64,000 nucleotides of DNA. Origin: Solea solea (taxonomy: Eukaryota > Chordata > Actinopteri > Pleuronectiformes > Soleidae). Positions within the stretch are counted from its first letter, which is position 1. Every line of letters begins with the position of its first letter. This document shows, piece after piece, positions 1-13,746 of the stretch. The DNA lies in NCBI RefSeq assembly GCF_958295425.1, contig NC_081144.1:8121186-8185185 (forward strand), given 5' to 3'. A model generated the notes under the pieces. The model was not told the DNA's origin and searched no databases. It was given only the letters and a program-made list of their open reading frames with translations. The position numbers were made by a program, and so were the translations under genes.

Positions 1-483
1 AATGAATCCCTCCTTCAAAGACGAGAGATCATTGAAACTTAACATCAGAGGAGGAGAAAAACAAGAACATCATCAGAAATTCACAGTCTTCACTTAATTC
101 TCTATTTATTTTCTCTTTCAGCCTCCCACTATTTCACTATGTATTTTTCCTCTTGTTTCTTCGGTATTAATGTTCCCTAAATCTTTGTCCTTTTGTCTTG
201 TGTTGTTTTTTTCCTCAAATGCCCAATCCCTCATCCTGCCCCTCTGTCTGTGTCTCTCAACCTCCATGGCTTTTTACCCGTGATCCATCCAGGCCAAGCC
301 ACAATCCCTTATAAGGCCAAAGAAAACCCCCATCTGGCCTCTTATTTCCATATCAGATCTCCAGTTACAGACAGGGTTTACACAGGATCAAGCCAGGAAT
401 GTGATGCTGCCTCACCATCAGCTGTGCCACAGACCTTGCTATGCTCTCTGCTGTTGGGCACAACCCTGGTTACACCTCCTTGT

Positions 484-737
484 CTCATTCACTCACTCAC
501 TGTCTACCACTCTATCCTCCACACGAGTGTTCGCGGGTGGCTGGAGTCAGTCGGGTCATCAGTCTATTGCAGGGCCAACCATTCACTCTCGCATTCACAC
601 CTACGGTCAATTTAGAGTGTCCAATGAACCTAATCTGCATGTTTTGGGACTGTGGGAGGAAGCCAGAGTTCCCAGAGAGAACCATATGCACACGGGGAGA
701 ACACGCAAACTAATACAGAAAGGCCCTTGGTACAACA
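484..737 (-). mobile_element. SINE-like element, copy 1 (5' truncated)
   Basis: On the + strand it begins with a CATTCACTCACTCAC-type tract (the element's 3' tail in reverse), then CTATCCTCCAC, a conserved body including CAATTTAGAGTGTCCAAT and GGGACTGTGGGAGGAAGCC, and ends at CAGAAAGGCCCTTGG. The same blocks in the same order occur in four other copies in the window. The tRNA-like head is missing, so the copy is 5' truncated in the element's own orientation. No clear target-site duplication is visible. This repeat is widespread in fish genomes to my knowledge; I do not assign a library name. Confidence 0.8.
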
Positions 738-3700
738 GGGATAACTTCTCCCCCTCCTCACATCCCTGCATCATAGCAGAGTACACATTCACGTTTGGAA
801 ACAGAGACACAGTGCGCTCCGATTGTTGCTTGCTCTCAGTTCGCAGCCGCAGACAGCAAAACAAAAGACTGAACCACATCTGAGAGCGAGACAAAAGGAG
901 GAACTTAGCAAAGCCACAACAAACACTCTTAAAGGTCTCCCATTGTAGATATTGTGGTTTTTGTGTCTTTTTCTGATTAGAAAGTAAACTAGGCACAAAT
1001 TAAATACTTAGAATGTATCAAAATACTGGATCTGTACATAAGTGCACACGGTCTGTGTTCAGTCTCACAAATAGCTTCCTTCAAACCCTTTTTCCAAATG
1101 TATTCTCCTGCAATCAGATATATTTTATACAGCCACTATTAAAAACATTTTTTTTTTATGTTTTGTTTGATCTCTGTGACTTTCTGCCTTGTCTTTTTTA
1201 TCCATTGTGCACTCACAATTACAATTTGATGTTTCCAGAGGCTTTTTTCCCCTCATGTTGAATGTAAAGTGTGTGTGTGGTTTGGTTTGTTGTCGTAGAG
1301 AATGTGTTTCTGATTAAGCTGGCTCTCTCTGAGCTTTTTCTTCATTGCCACACTTGGGCAATGCCTGACAGTCGTACCTTTCGAGTGAATCTCATTCAGG
1401 CCTGTATTGTTTTAAAAGCCTGGTAGACCTGACTTAGTCTGCCGTGTGTTTTTATCCTTCACTCTCCGTCTCCTTTCCCCTCATTCACTTCCATTCCACC
1501 ACACTCTCCTTTGTTCCTTCTTCCTCTCCCAGGGTCTGACACAAATGGAGGGATGAAGAGATGAGAGGGGATCTCATATAGCCCATAATGCTCATCTCCT
1601 CTGGGGCCTGCATAGCTCATTAACCTACGTTAGTCTCCGCATGTCTCCAGTAAAGAGAGACACCTGGCTCCCGAGGGTCCAACAGGGAAATGACAAGTCC
1701 GGTCTGCTTTCCCTTCATCGGCATCCTAGACACACAGAGGGAAAAGACTCATTACACAGAAGAACGACATTCCTCAACACCGCTTGGCCTTTGAAGGCAC
1801 ACTTGTTCTACGTCCTTCATTTTGGCTTCCAAGGTTATTGATGGTGTCTCTTTCGCCGTCGTGTCAGCTGATGCTGTAGTGTGACATATAGTGTGTATGC
1901 AGCGCGTGGAAACAATGATGTCCACATTTACAAGGGGCCTTCCTTATTGCTTTAAAGGGTATTGTGGGAAGAGGAGTGTGTTGGATGTGAACAACACAGC
2001 TCCAGCCCTTCACAAACAAGCTGCTTTGTTCAGCTGGATACACACTGTAAGCTCCTGGTACAGTAGCAAGTCTCAGATTAGTCCTTTTCAAAGCCAGGGC
2101 AGCATCAGCTGCATGCAGGGTTACACACTGAAATGTACACTGAGTAATTGCCAGTGAAAAGCTTAAATCTTATTTGGGTGATGCATCCCAAATCTGTTTG
2201 GGTCCGCTGACTGGCTGTGGTTAATCTGCTTGGTGAGGACTTATTCTGTCTAATGTTCGTCCCGTCCAGTCTGCAAAGCTAAAGAATGCAAAAATAAGCA
2301 CTTTACCACCTGGTTATGAAACACAAAAGTGCATTTATCGTAATGTGGGGATAAAAAATATGCAGGTAGAAGGTTTTGTGATTTTTCTTTTGCTTGATTA
2401 TCACGTTTTTCTGGTGGTTCCCTTTCTTGCTTTCCCCCCCTCTTCACAGTATATGCTCTCATTGTGCTCGGTGTGCTTGTAGATCTTTTGGTTATGGCGC
2501 TAAAGCGAGTAAGATGAACGACAACACTTTAATAACGTCAGACTTCATGTTTTCCACAACACTGACCTCTTTGTCTTCTGCTCCCTGCAATTTCTATTTC
2601 CTCTGCTCTCTGCTCTTCTTTATCCCCCAGTACTCAATCTCACCCTGTGCATGTGTGTGTGTGTATGGCAGACAGGTGGCTGCTGGGGAGTTACAGTGAC
2701 CTGGAACAGTCTGCAAAATGTCTTTTCATCATTTTCACATTTTCCTTTCCTCTTTACTCAGGTCGTGTCCTTTCTGCTGCTTCTCATTCTTCTGTCCGTC
2801 TCTCCACTGCTAAGAAATATTAGCATATCATTGCCATAAGGAGCTTCTAGCTTCACAATTAATGGGTTTTTAATGGTTCCCCGGGCCTCGCCATTATGTG
2901 TTCGGGCTTCTTAACCTAATCCAGTGGGATATATAGGTAGCAGCCAAGCTACTTATGCTGGACCCAGAGGTGTATTGAAACCAGTGGGGAGGCAGAGCCA
3001 GAATGTATTTAAAGAGGAGCTCATGGCTTTATTTAAAACCCCGAAGAAAGTTTATTTGTTTAACAGCCTTGGGGACTGGAGTGAGTGCAGGGGGGGGACT
3101 ATCGTCCTTTTAAGAGGTGAAGTAATTGTCCACTAAGGTTTCAAGTGTATGGGTGTGAGCATACGTTCGGTTAATTACCTCCTGTTCTAGAGAAAATATG
3201 TACAACTTCTGAGTTTAAATACTCGAGGCCACCAAATGAGCCAAAATCAGTTCAATCTTTTGAACTGCTGCTGTGGACTAAAGTGAAATAAACACGACAC
3301 ATAACAGGCTGAGATCAAGTTTGAACTCGCAGGGATTTATTGTTACATATTGCATTTATATTTATGCACTCAGCTTGTCCTTAAGAGGAAGGTGTTAAAG
3401 GTTTATGGCCTGCTGTCGGTTCAGATAAATGTGGCTCAAGTAAATTCAGAAGTAGCTGCAGTTTATCTCCTGACACTGTCCACTCACCTCCTGTTGCTTC
3501 TATTTATCCTCTAAATTTCATCAGTGGCAAATGAGTCTGCAGACAAATAATCCACCGTGGAAAATGTGTTTGTGTGTTTTGTCTGTCTTAAAGGGACACT
3601 TAATTGGCTTATTTAAGTATATAGAAACTTATTTCACAAAAACTTTAACCACCTCCAGACTCTGCCCATATTCACTCTTAGGGAAACTCACAGTGATCCA

Positions 3701-4046
3701 GTTTGAGAAATCCAATTGTGGACTGAAGAATAAATGAGTAAAGGTCAAACTAAGTGGCCAAGCAGCTAACAAGCCAGCACACCACGGTGAACACCTGAGT
3801 GGAGAGCAGCCAGAAAAGCTCTTTCCTCATTACACTTTCTGTCGATGGAAAGAAGATTAAAAACGACAAAACACTGTGTCTCCTCAGCTTGTGCACTCTT
3901 TCCTCAACATGATTCACTTAGGCCTTTAATGTAATGCATGTTATACAGAGGAGGTTGTGGTGTTACTGTTCTTGCTCCCCCTTTCTTTTCTCTCTCTCTT
4001 TCTCTGCGTATGTCCATGCCAGCAAGCCAATACAGTAATGGCACTC

Positions 4047-4213
4047 TTCCATTATACAGTTCTAGCACTACTCGGCTCTGCTTGACCCGATTCTATTCAG
4101 TTAGTATCGGCTTAGCTCGCTTGGAACCTTGCCAGAGCCGGTACCAAAAACCAGCACGAGGTACCAGGTACTAAGCAAAAAAAGCCTAGTAGTGCTATAA
4201 CTGTATAATGGAA
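4047..4213. mobile_element. Terminal-inverted-repeat element (MITE), 167 bp
   Basis: The first 31 bases (4047-4077, starting TTCCATTATACAGTT) and the last 31 (4183-4213, ending AACTGTATAATGGAA) are inverted repeats with 29 of 31 matches. The interior has GGTACC-type motifs (GGTACCAAAAACC, GGTACCAGGTAC) and no coding potential. This build resembles short MITEs common in teleost introns. No target-site duplication is obvious, so the superfamily is left open. Confidence 0.75.
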
Positions 4214-7200
4214 AATCCCCGTACTGTAAATGCTGATGTAAGCTCTATGTGTCCGTGTCCAGGTAATGGCCTGTAGCAGTACCATGGCCCGGGGCCTGCT
4301 GGAGGAGAAATGCCACCTTAACTAGCTCATTAGCCTGCCTCACATCATTTCTCTCTCTTCACTTCACAGAGGGCAATGAGAACACACTGTTTTCACACTG
4401 CTCGTGTCCTTCCAAGCTCTCGAGATGGAGCACGTAGTTTGTTTTGGGAAATACCTCCATGTTCTCGCGCTCTCGCTGCTATTTTATCACAATTGTTCAT
4501 TCAGTCTGCCTTTGAGAAATAGCCGATGAGTCTGGAAATGACTGCGCTTCATTGTGCTCTTGGTGAGATGGCACTGAACTCATCTTTTAATCAAGCCTGA
4601 TCTAGCTGACTGATTGGCCCTATTGTTCAGCGTGTAGGCTATTGAAGTCTGTCTTCTGTATTTACGCAGACACCTGTGCACACACAGCGGTGCACACTGT
4701 TACACAAACTCACAGGTTCATTACACCACTTCTTCTGTTGATTGGGGAGTTGTGTGATGTCGACGTGGGACAGAGGCAACATAGTTCGTGCTGTACTCTG
4801 CAGCTGCCCGACATTTCTCTGTTCTACATTAGAGATGGAGGGATTGAAAGACAGCAGCATAGAAACAATAGCACTTAAATTGCATTTTATTAAAAACTCA
4901 ACCACTTTACACGCAAGGCCTCTGTTACTCTGGTGGCTGCATTCACTTCTTGGCTGCTTTTGACTGACATGAGATGTTGGTTTAGTGGGGCCTGTGAACA
5001 CAATGGACGTACAGCAATACACACACAAACATACTTGACATACAGGCCCTGTTCATACTTGTTTACGTTGAATGATCCAACAAAAGAACAGCTTTATGAA
5101 GAGGTGTGAATGCACTGATTACTCACTGAAATCCAGTTGAACAAATTGAACTAATCTAACATTTGTAAAAGATTCCCACATATAAAGAGTTTTTGTTTTG
5201 TTCTGGATATGCCTGTCATCCACATTACCTAGTCCCAAAAACCGAGAAGGTTACGACGCTGGATATTTTTTTGTTTGAAAACTATTGCTTTTTAGTTTCG
5301 ATAGGCAAAACAGACCTTTGGAAAGAATGACGCAGTTACTGGTTCTTATCAGCCGCTACTTGAATTCTCTGTGAATTAAAAACTCCACACTTACTTTAGG
5401 GAATCATCTTCCTGTTAATGCTGGCATGTACATTCCCATTGTATATGAATGGTCACATGTTAGAGGTGCTTAGGCTGTGCTAAAATGCTCACAGATTATT
5501 TATATCTGAAAACACTGTTTTTAAATGAAAACATGTGTGGATGTCTGTCTACATTGCATGTTATTGTTTACTGAGTATTTGGCATGTCCATACAGCAGAG
5601 AAATGAGACTTGAGACAGTCTAGTGCTGTGTGTGTGTGTGAACTGGTATAAAACCACCTTCACCTTTGATTGGATCACCCGTGATGCACATCAATGCCAG
5701 GCATGAATGGGGCTCCACAAACACACACATATAAATGATGAGTGTGTCCAGTCAGGCTGGTGGAATATCCCCAGGCGCAGGCACATCCCAGAGCCTTTGT
5801 TCTGGCTATGTTTTCTTATTGATAAGGCAGTTTTTTTTAAATACAGCACACTACAGTACATGCACAGACTAGCTGTAGAGCTGACTGACATTTTTAAATT
5901 ACATGCCCATTATGTGGACAGTATTATTTTTCTCTCCGTGTTTGGTCTCCTTGGTACAGTCAGTGTCGTCAGCTGGCCAGCGCCGGTCAGCATTGCCTGT
6001 TTGACTAAAAACAGCCCAAGTCCCGTCCCTACAGTCTGACCCTCCTTTGTCTTCCTTTCACTGATTGACTGTGTAAGAGAAACGTCCATGCTCATGCATG
6101 TCATGTGCATTGCCTCACCACATCCACCATATCCTGTGTTTATAGCTTTAATGTAGCGGCTCAGACTTGAGACTGTCTGTGACTCATAATGACTTATTGT
6201 ACCGCTCCTAGAAGAGCCATTAAGAAGCATGACCGCGGGCAAAGCACAGAGGCCTCTGCGTGTCTGCACTCTTAACAGGTATCAGACAGCATTACAGGTT
6301 CCCACAAGAAGTGGATTAGACAGCCCACACTCATCTCCTCAAGGTAAACACATCTTTCCCTTCTATCCGTGTCAGCATCAGTCCACTGTGCTCCACTTCA
6401 GAATTTGTCGAGGATCACTGGGAATATGAAACACTCATGTGCTGTCGGTTCAGTTTAAGAAGTAACTCACTCCGGTCTGTTCTTTTGACCCTGCTGTGCA
6501 GTAAAGAGAAATAAATCATTGTTGGCTTGCTCCTTATTTACTCTCAGTAATGAAGTCATGCAGTGACCCTAAAACCCGGCACAGGGACTGGTTGAATAAA
6601 GATATTTCTATGTTTGGCACCATTATATGTATAAACAGGGTTGGTTATCGTGCCAAAGGAGGTGCCTACTTGGCCAGTACCTTTTCCGTTTTCTACAAAA
6701 ACGCAGACAAAAGTGTCCTCACCAACCAAATATGTCAGCTGTGACCAATCACAGGGCTCTTGTAGCCGCCTCTACTCATATCCACTATATACTGGTGTGA
6801 ATCCCTAGATAAGTGCTGGCCAGAATAGCTTCAGTCCTTTTATGAGCTTTTATGAGTCAAAACAAGAACAGGGTGCATGCTGGGTTTTTTTTTTCCTCTC
6901 ACAGTCTTAGCTCATGTCCTCTCCTTCATTAAAACCACTGTTTATTTCAGGCAAGTTAAGTAAGCTGTCTTCTCTTTTTTTTCCTTCACTGCTTTGTTAG
7001 CTCTGTGTCTGCAGTCTGCTCGCTTAATGACAGCCTCGCTTTCCCTGCAAGTGATTGTGCGTGCGCACGTTTGTGAGCTAGCGTGCACATGTCTTTGTTT
7101 CCCCCAATTTTACTGCGGAAGAAGGCTGTCTTGACTCCAGCGGGCTCATATTTTAGGGACTACCAACCTACGTTAGGGCAACTCGGCTAAGTATAGTTAA

Positions 7201-10200
7201 CATGTATGAGCGTGGATTCACACGGAGGCCTCTCTCCTCGGGCACACTCTGTCACAGACCTGTCAGGCCTCTCTGAAACCCCTCACAGCGTAGCTCTCGT
7301 CTGTCAACAGACAGCAGCCTATGCACACAGGAACAGACACGCATGTACACACACACACGTATGCAAATATCTGGCTGTAGTAAACACTCAGAAGATTGTG
7401 ATTAGACTTAATTGAACTTCACTTCACCACAAAGGGTTAAATACAAATGCAAGAATGCCAATACTATATAAAAATAAAACGGAAATATAAAGTATGTTTA
7501 AAAGATATTTGTACGCAGGAAATATACAGTCACATACACGTACTACACCGGTTGATAGAGACTTTATTTCAGAGGTGTCTGGTCTTTGTTTCATCTCATG
7601 AACTTTGAAATATGTTGGACATTAAAATGTTTGCCTTCATTTCCTCAGACAACCAGCTCAGACTTAGGCAAATACCAAAGTTGTTGTTTAATTCGAGAAC
7701 GACAGCTGTCCAGGGCAGACTGACGTGAACAAACACCCTGTGACAAAGTCTGACATTTAATATGCTTCATCTGTATGTCTGTGACGTCTTCCCAATAAAC
7801 TAGACTGAACCAGATCCAAGAAACACAAACATACATTTAACGCCTTTAAAAACTGCCCATCCACATGTGATCTAGTTAACTGTAGTGATTCTAGTAATTT
7901 CTGTTGTCTAATAAAATACTGAGGGGCCGAACATTTCCCAGTTACACTCTGTGTCTTGCGTCTCTCTCTCTGCATGAATCAACAAATTAGCTGCTGGATG
8001 ATCAAAGGCATAATGCAAATGCGAAAATTCCATGCTTTAATTAACTTTAATTGGTACATTTTTATACCTTAGTTACTATTTGTTGGCCGCTGTATTACAT
8101 CTATAGGCCTTATTAAATCCCTGGGGATCATTTAGTCCCGTCTAAGGCCTTGTTCGGACACTAATCCAAGTTTGTTTTTAGGCTTAAATTGGATCCAGAT
8201 TGCTTTTATTAGCTCTGGATGGCAAAAATACTTGTGAAATGGTTGCATTTCCTTTTGTCAAATCTGATCCAAACCACATTAAGACATGAAATGCAATTTA
8301 CAGATGCATCGTAGTCTGGAAGCTCTATGTCTTGGCAACGCTCCACGCAACAACAGTATCAAATTCAGAGTAGTTACACTTTGGGAGGTTTAATAATGGG
8401 ACCCACAATGCATTGTTGCAAAGGTTGACGCCACTCCAGTCATAGTGTTTGAGCTGATGCTTCCGTTGTGTGCATGAATTGGTGGCGACATAGTTGAGTA
8501 ACTCTAAAGGGCGAGCTCACAACACAACATACAACTTTGTGGCCTAATAACATCATGATGTTAAACTAGGTCTTAATGTAATTCTTGTTCATTTCACACT
8601 GATCTCATCGTGAAAGGCTGTCATGAACGTGTGGAGCATTGCTGCCGTAAATGATAATGTTATGTATTCCAGAGGTCAATCAGCTGTCGCGCTGCATTAA
8701 AGGACAGGTGATTGATTTGACCAAAACATTATCGATAGCTGCTCCCCACCGAGACACGCCTCTCTATACCCCAGTCTCTTTAGGTGTCAACCGTCTGCGC
8801 GTGTGGTGGGTTACAGGGCAAGCTAGCGGTCACGGGCGCTCAGTCATCCGGGGAACTGTGGGAGGCAGCTGCACCCTGCAGGGGGGGCGGCCTGGGGTGA
8901 GGTAGGCCGAGGCTCAAGAGGAGGATGAGTGGGTAGGCAACAGAGGAGGGAGGAAGGGATAGACAGGATCTCCGTCCATGTCTGTCTGCTGGCTGCAGGC
9001 GACGTGTCAGCTGGGCCTGTTCCCCAGACCCCCATCTCACCACCCCCATCTTGCCATCCCAGTCTCTCTCCCTAAATCAGTGATGGACGGATAGTTTTGA
9101 GAAGGAGGAGGAGGCACATGGCCAGTTAGTTCCACCCCACAGCAGGTCTGCTTTATTGGGCTTTCATTGGGGATTATTGTTATTGAATTACAGAGGGCCT
9201 CCCTTTAGACCAATCTTTGGCAGGAAGTAGGGACAGCAGGCCTTCACATGACTGCTGATGTGTGACCACCGTCCCCTCCCATCCTCCAACTCTGCTCCAG
9301 CTCCGTGGCATCAGCGCCAGCCCCAAGATAAGATACACGCCGTTTGGATCCCTTACACATGCACACAGACACAATTGTAGACGCGGGCAGGCTCACACAT
9401 TAAAATGGAAAAGGAATGCACCATTTATAGTTGTTTGCCTTTAGGCTGGCATTACCCAAGCATTAAGAGAGTTTGTATAAATAAATGGAAAGTGTGAGGC
9501 AGACAGATGAGTGTTTAAAGAGGGTCAGATGTGGGGAGTTCTGAGTGGGAGGGGCTCTTACGTTGCCATACTGCCGCCTGTCTGTTCACCCCAGTCCATC
9601 CCATCATTATTGCCCTCTGGACTCTGCATTCCTCACAGCCATTCTCTTAACGCCTGCGCCTCTGTCTGGCCTCAACGCCCCTCCACCTCAGAATGTAAAC
9701 ACATGTGTTCAGTGGTGGGGCACAGACCCGGAGACACCCAAGAGACTGAAAACCATTTACGCATGTATGAGTGTTTACACACACACATGCACGCACACCG
9801 ACATGTTGTGTGTGAGATTATTTCAGATTATGATTCCCTATTGTGCTGCACCCTCAGGATTACAGTAGGTGATCCCTGGCTTTGCCAATGTGTGAGACCT
9901 CATATACACATGCACTGCAGATTAGACGGTGTCATTTTATGATGAATCAGGAGAACTGGTTGATGTCATGAAACTATTACGGCTCAGACATCAGACTGTT
10001 TTCCGAGCAATGACGTTGAGCCGATTACTGTGAGGTAATCTGGTTAAAGGCAAACTGTTGGCTAAATCTTAGGGATTAACTTTATCAACCAGGAAATAGT
10101 CCATGATACCTTTTCTGCCCCTGTAACATCTATATCCTCTGAAGAGTATTGGTCACCTATGACCTCAAATGCCCCCACCCCACTCACCCATTTCCCCTGT

Positions 10201-13200
10201 GGCTTTACACCTGCATGAAAGAGCATATGACATCTCTGTATACACACAAACAATACCATTTTCTCTGTTTGTTTTGTACAATAACCCACATTAATAGACC
10301 AATCCTATGTTGTTCTGTAATTTTAGTTGTGCAGGAAGCACACTGGCACCCATTAGTTTCCCTTACCTCTTTCAGGTACAGTGGGATTTTCTGTACCCAG
10401 CAGAAAGTGATCCTCTGAACATTGTTCTGCCTGGCCCCTATATTGTTGCACGACCGTGTGAGCTATGTACACACTGTTCCTCTTGCCATCTGCTGTTTTT
10501 TTTCTTTTTTTTTGTTCTCTTGTCTCATACTTTCCTCTTCCAGATGTAACTGTGAATCAAGTGCAAAACTGTTGTCCTCATGGCTCATTTTTAGTACACT
10601 GCAACCTTTCCGTTGCAACTGTCCCTTCAGGGAGGGTGTGTGTCTGTGTGTGCTTCAAGGGTACATTCACTGGTCGCCCCCTCTACAGAGAAAATACCTC
10701 CTTGTGTCTGACAAAAAACCGTTAACTAACCAAACACCCAACTGTTCTCCTCCCCCCCTCCTCCTCTTTCTCCTTGTAGTTACTTCCCACATATGGACAC
10801 AGTTTTTTAGTCTCCTCATTGTAAGGGAAACAAAGAGTGTGAGCAGTGGTCAGGGAGGGGGGGGGGGTTAGAAATGTAGACGCAATATATCAACATGCTA
10901 TGAATCCTTCCCACAAGGCCTCTATGCCCCGCCCCCTTTGCATTCAATAATGGAAAAAAACAAGCCACCACGTTTTTGTTGACCCAAACATTTATGTGGC
11001 TTTTACAGTAAGAAGAACAAGGAGGGGAGACGTGGAGAGAAAGGGAGAAAGAAAAAAGAAAAAAGACGTGTTTTTCCACAAAGAGACAGAAAGCCTAGTT
11101 GTGGGATAACAGGAAGCCAGAGAGTTATGGGGGATCTGGACTGAGGAACCAAAACATGGAGCCGTCTGGCCGGAGTCTGTGGTCAGCTCATGAAAAAAGA
11201 GAATATGGGGAAGGCATGCATTGTGATGTGTGATGTGGGTCTTACAGCTTAGTTTCTTTTGCTAGTTTAAGACAAAAAAAAAAAGAACACTGTTCCTGAT
11301 CTGCCAACTTGTGTTAGGGTTAAAATCAAGGTGTCAATCACGGTAAGGCAAACAATTACAATTTGAAAGCATAAATGTGTGAAAGTATAAACATTTCCTG
11401 TTAGGGTAGTGATCTCATCCGGAATACGGCCTGGTGGTGATTGAGCAAAAATTGAGAGAAAATGATAGTATACTATAACACGCTTCCTTTGGGGATTTCA
11501 CTGTCATTTTCTACGCTTTTTTGGCAGTTGATTTTTGGTGTAACAAAACCTTCTACGGCCCCCGCTGAAAAATGCCAGACATTACCTCAGAAAAGTGGAT
11601 TTTTACAGGGGGAAATAGCTAATCCCTCAGGTAATATGGGCATGAATCCGTCAGGCCCAGACAGCAGGAAAGATCACGTTTGCTCCCTCTCACAGCTGCA
11701 GACACAGCGGAGGTAGTAGCCTCTCACTTCTGTAGCTGTACTGAGATTGTGGAACAGAAAGGAGAAAGGGGAAGAGCTGTCCCTGTGTTCTCCGACTCTC
11801 ACTGCAGCTCAAGGCGAGAAGGGCGTGTGTATGAGTGTGGCAGCTGTGTTGTTTGAGCACGGAAGAATAAAGGCTCTCGGGTTGTTCGTTTAAGTCCTTG
11901 CGGTTGTGCGCTTCTGCAAATAAAGAGAGAGCGAGACGCCTGTTTGTACAAACTTTGCATAAAGGAGCAGGGATACTCGCACTCTTTTGCTGCCTCCCGT
12001 GAAACTCCTTGAAATATGTACCGATCAACCACAGCATCATATTGTCTCCTCCACGATTATGAAATTGTTCATGCCCAGTTTCTTCACCACACACACTCTC
12101 TGCTCGGCTGCTGACCGACACTAATGTCTAGTGTCTGTTGGAAACCTCACTCACCACTCTGAGCTGTAGGCGGATGGGGAGAGGTCCGTTTACCACGCAC
12201 ACCTCAACTAACTTGGACCACCCTGTTTGCACAAAGAAGACGTGGTTGATTGTGATATTTTTCGTCTTTATTTGACCCTCATGGTCTCAGTTATAAGCAT
12301 CGTCATCATAAACATTATCATGATGGAAAGAAAAGATGTTTTGCTGGACCACGCACCTACAGTAAAGTTAAATGTAGTGTTGGACGTCATTTAAGTGACG
12401 TTCATCAGAGTATACTGTAGCTGTGTTCTTTGTGACAGGAGACAGGGAACTACAGCGATTGGAGCATAATAATCTATTCTATTTCCCAAAAGTGTCTTAA
12501 ATGGAACTATGAATTATCTCTGCTTATGTTAATGTGACACTCAGTAATGTATGCTGCTGAGTTATTAGTAGTAATAGTATAATAGTAGTTTGACCATGAT
12601 GCACAACCTTCATGGTATAACCGTACGAGACAAATGGGGAAGCAAAGTGTCTAATGAACACAACTGTGTGGACGGAGCTGGAAAGTGTCATGTTACCATT
12701 GACTGGGGTATGAGCTGCACTTCTACATGGTAAATGGACTGTGGATTGTGGCCTGTTTAGGATGGGTGTGTAAATTCAAATTTTAGTTGTACGTGAAAAT
12801 TCCCGTGTTGTTTTTAATATAAAATATTTAAAATATCGCCGCTCCTCCGATGTCCCCACCCTATTTGCCACATGGCACTGTGTGTTTCGGTGTCCTGACA
12901 TGTCTGGCTGGTCATCATGGTCCAGCAAATGAGCAGGAAAAGTGCCAACACGGTGCTTCTGTTTAACCATTCATCCCTGCTCCGCACCCCGTTTGCATAT
13001 GTGAGAGGGAAGCAGAGACTTTGCAGTGTGATGGAGGTGTGTATTGACCCAGCAAGGTGATGAGGATGGAATACTAATAGGGTTAATAGAATTAATGGCG
13101 CTGCCACCCTTGGTTGGGAAGGAGTGTCAGGCATCTTGCTTGCTGTTTGCAAGCAGATTGCTTTCTGCTTGCGGTAGCTACACTCTGACTCTGACTCGGA

Positions 13201-13679
13201 CTGCGTGGCTGTCTCCAGATCTCATTGTGTCGACATCGTTCCCTTAAACTCGTCATTCTCCCTCCCTTTCCCTACACTGCATTTTTCTATTCCTCCCACA
13301 TTCTCCCTTCAAATAGCTAAAAGCTGCTTTAATAATGCACCTCGGTGGCAAACGTCCTTTGTTCGTTCAGCTATTGATTTTATAAAGTGGTTGTGATCTA
13401 TACGTCTTTATATTCTGTGTGTCCTTGCAGGATGCCTGATTTGTGCGTGTGTGTGTGTGTCTGTTTATGATTCGGTTGCTGCTCCTTAGGCAGGCAGAAT
13501 CTGTGTAATAATGGAAGGTTGACATTTAAAGCGGTGTATTTAGTGCCACTGAATTAGCATACTTTAACTGGTTGGTCTATTCCTTTTGGAGAGAGGCAGA
13601 CATTAAATCCTGACACAAGATTGGTGGGCAATTTTAAAGAGCTTTAGTGAAGATTCATAGACTAAAAAATGTGCTGGCA

Positions 13680-13746
13680 TCACACACAAATACACACACA
13701 GTGTGTACACACACACAGTGTGTACACACACACACACACACACACA
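13680..13746. repeat. Compound CA microsatellite with GTGTGTAC interruptions
   Basis: (CA)n interrupted twice by CAGTGTGTACAC, which is itself palindromic, then a longer (CA)n run. Confidence 0.9.

Noticed and set aside
8140..8520. Possible old transposon starting GGCCTTGTTCGGACAC
   Set aside because: No matching inverted end, target duplication or second copy was found in the window, so there is not enough to call it.
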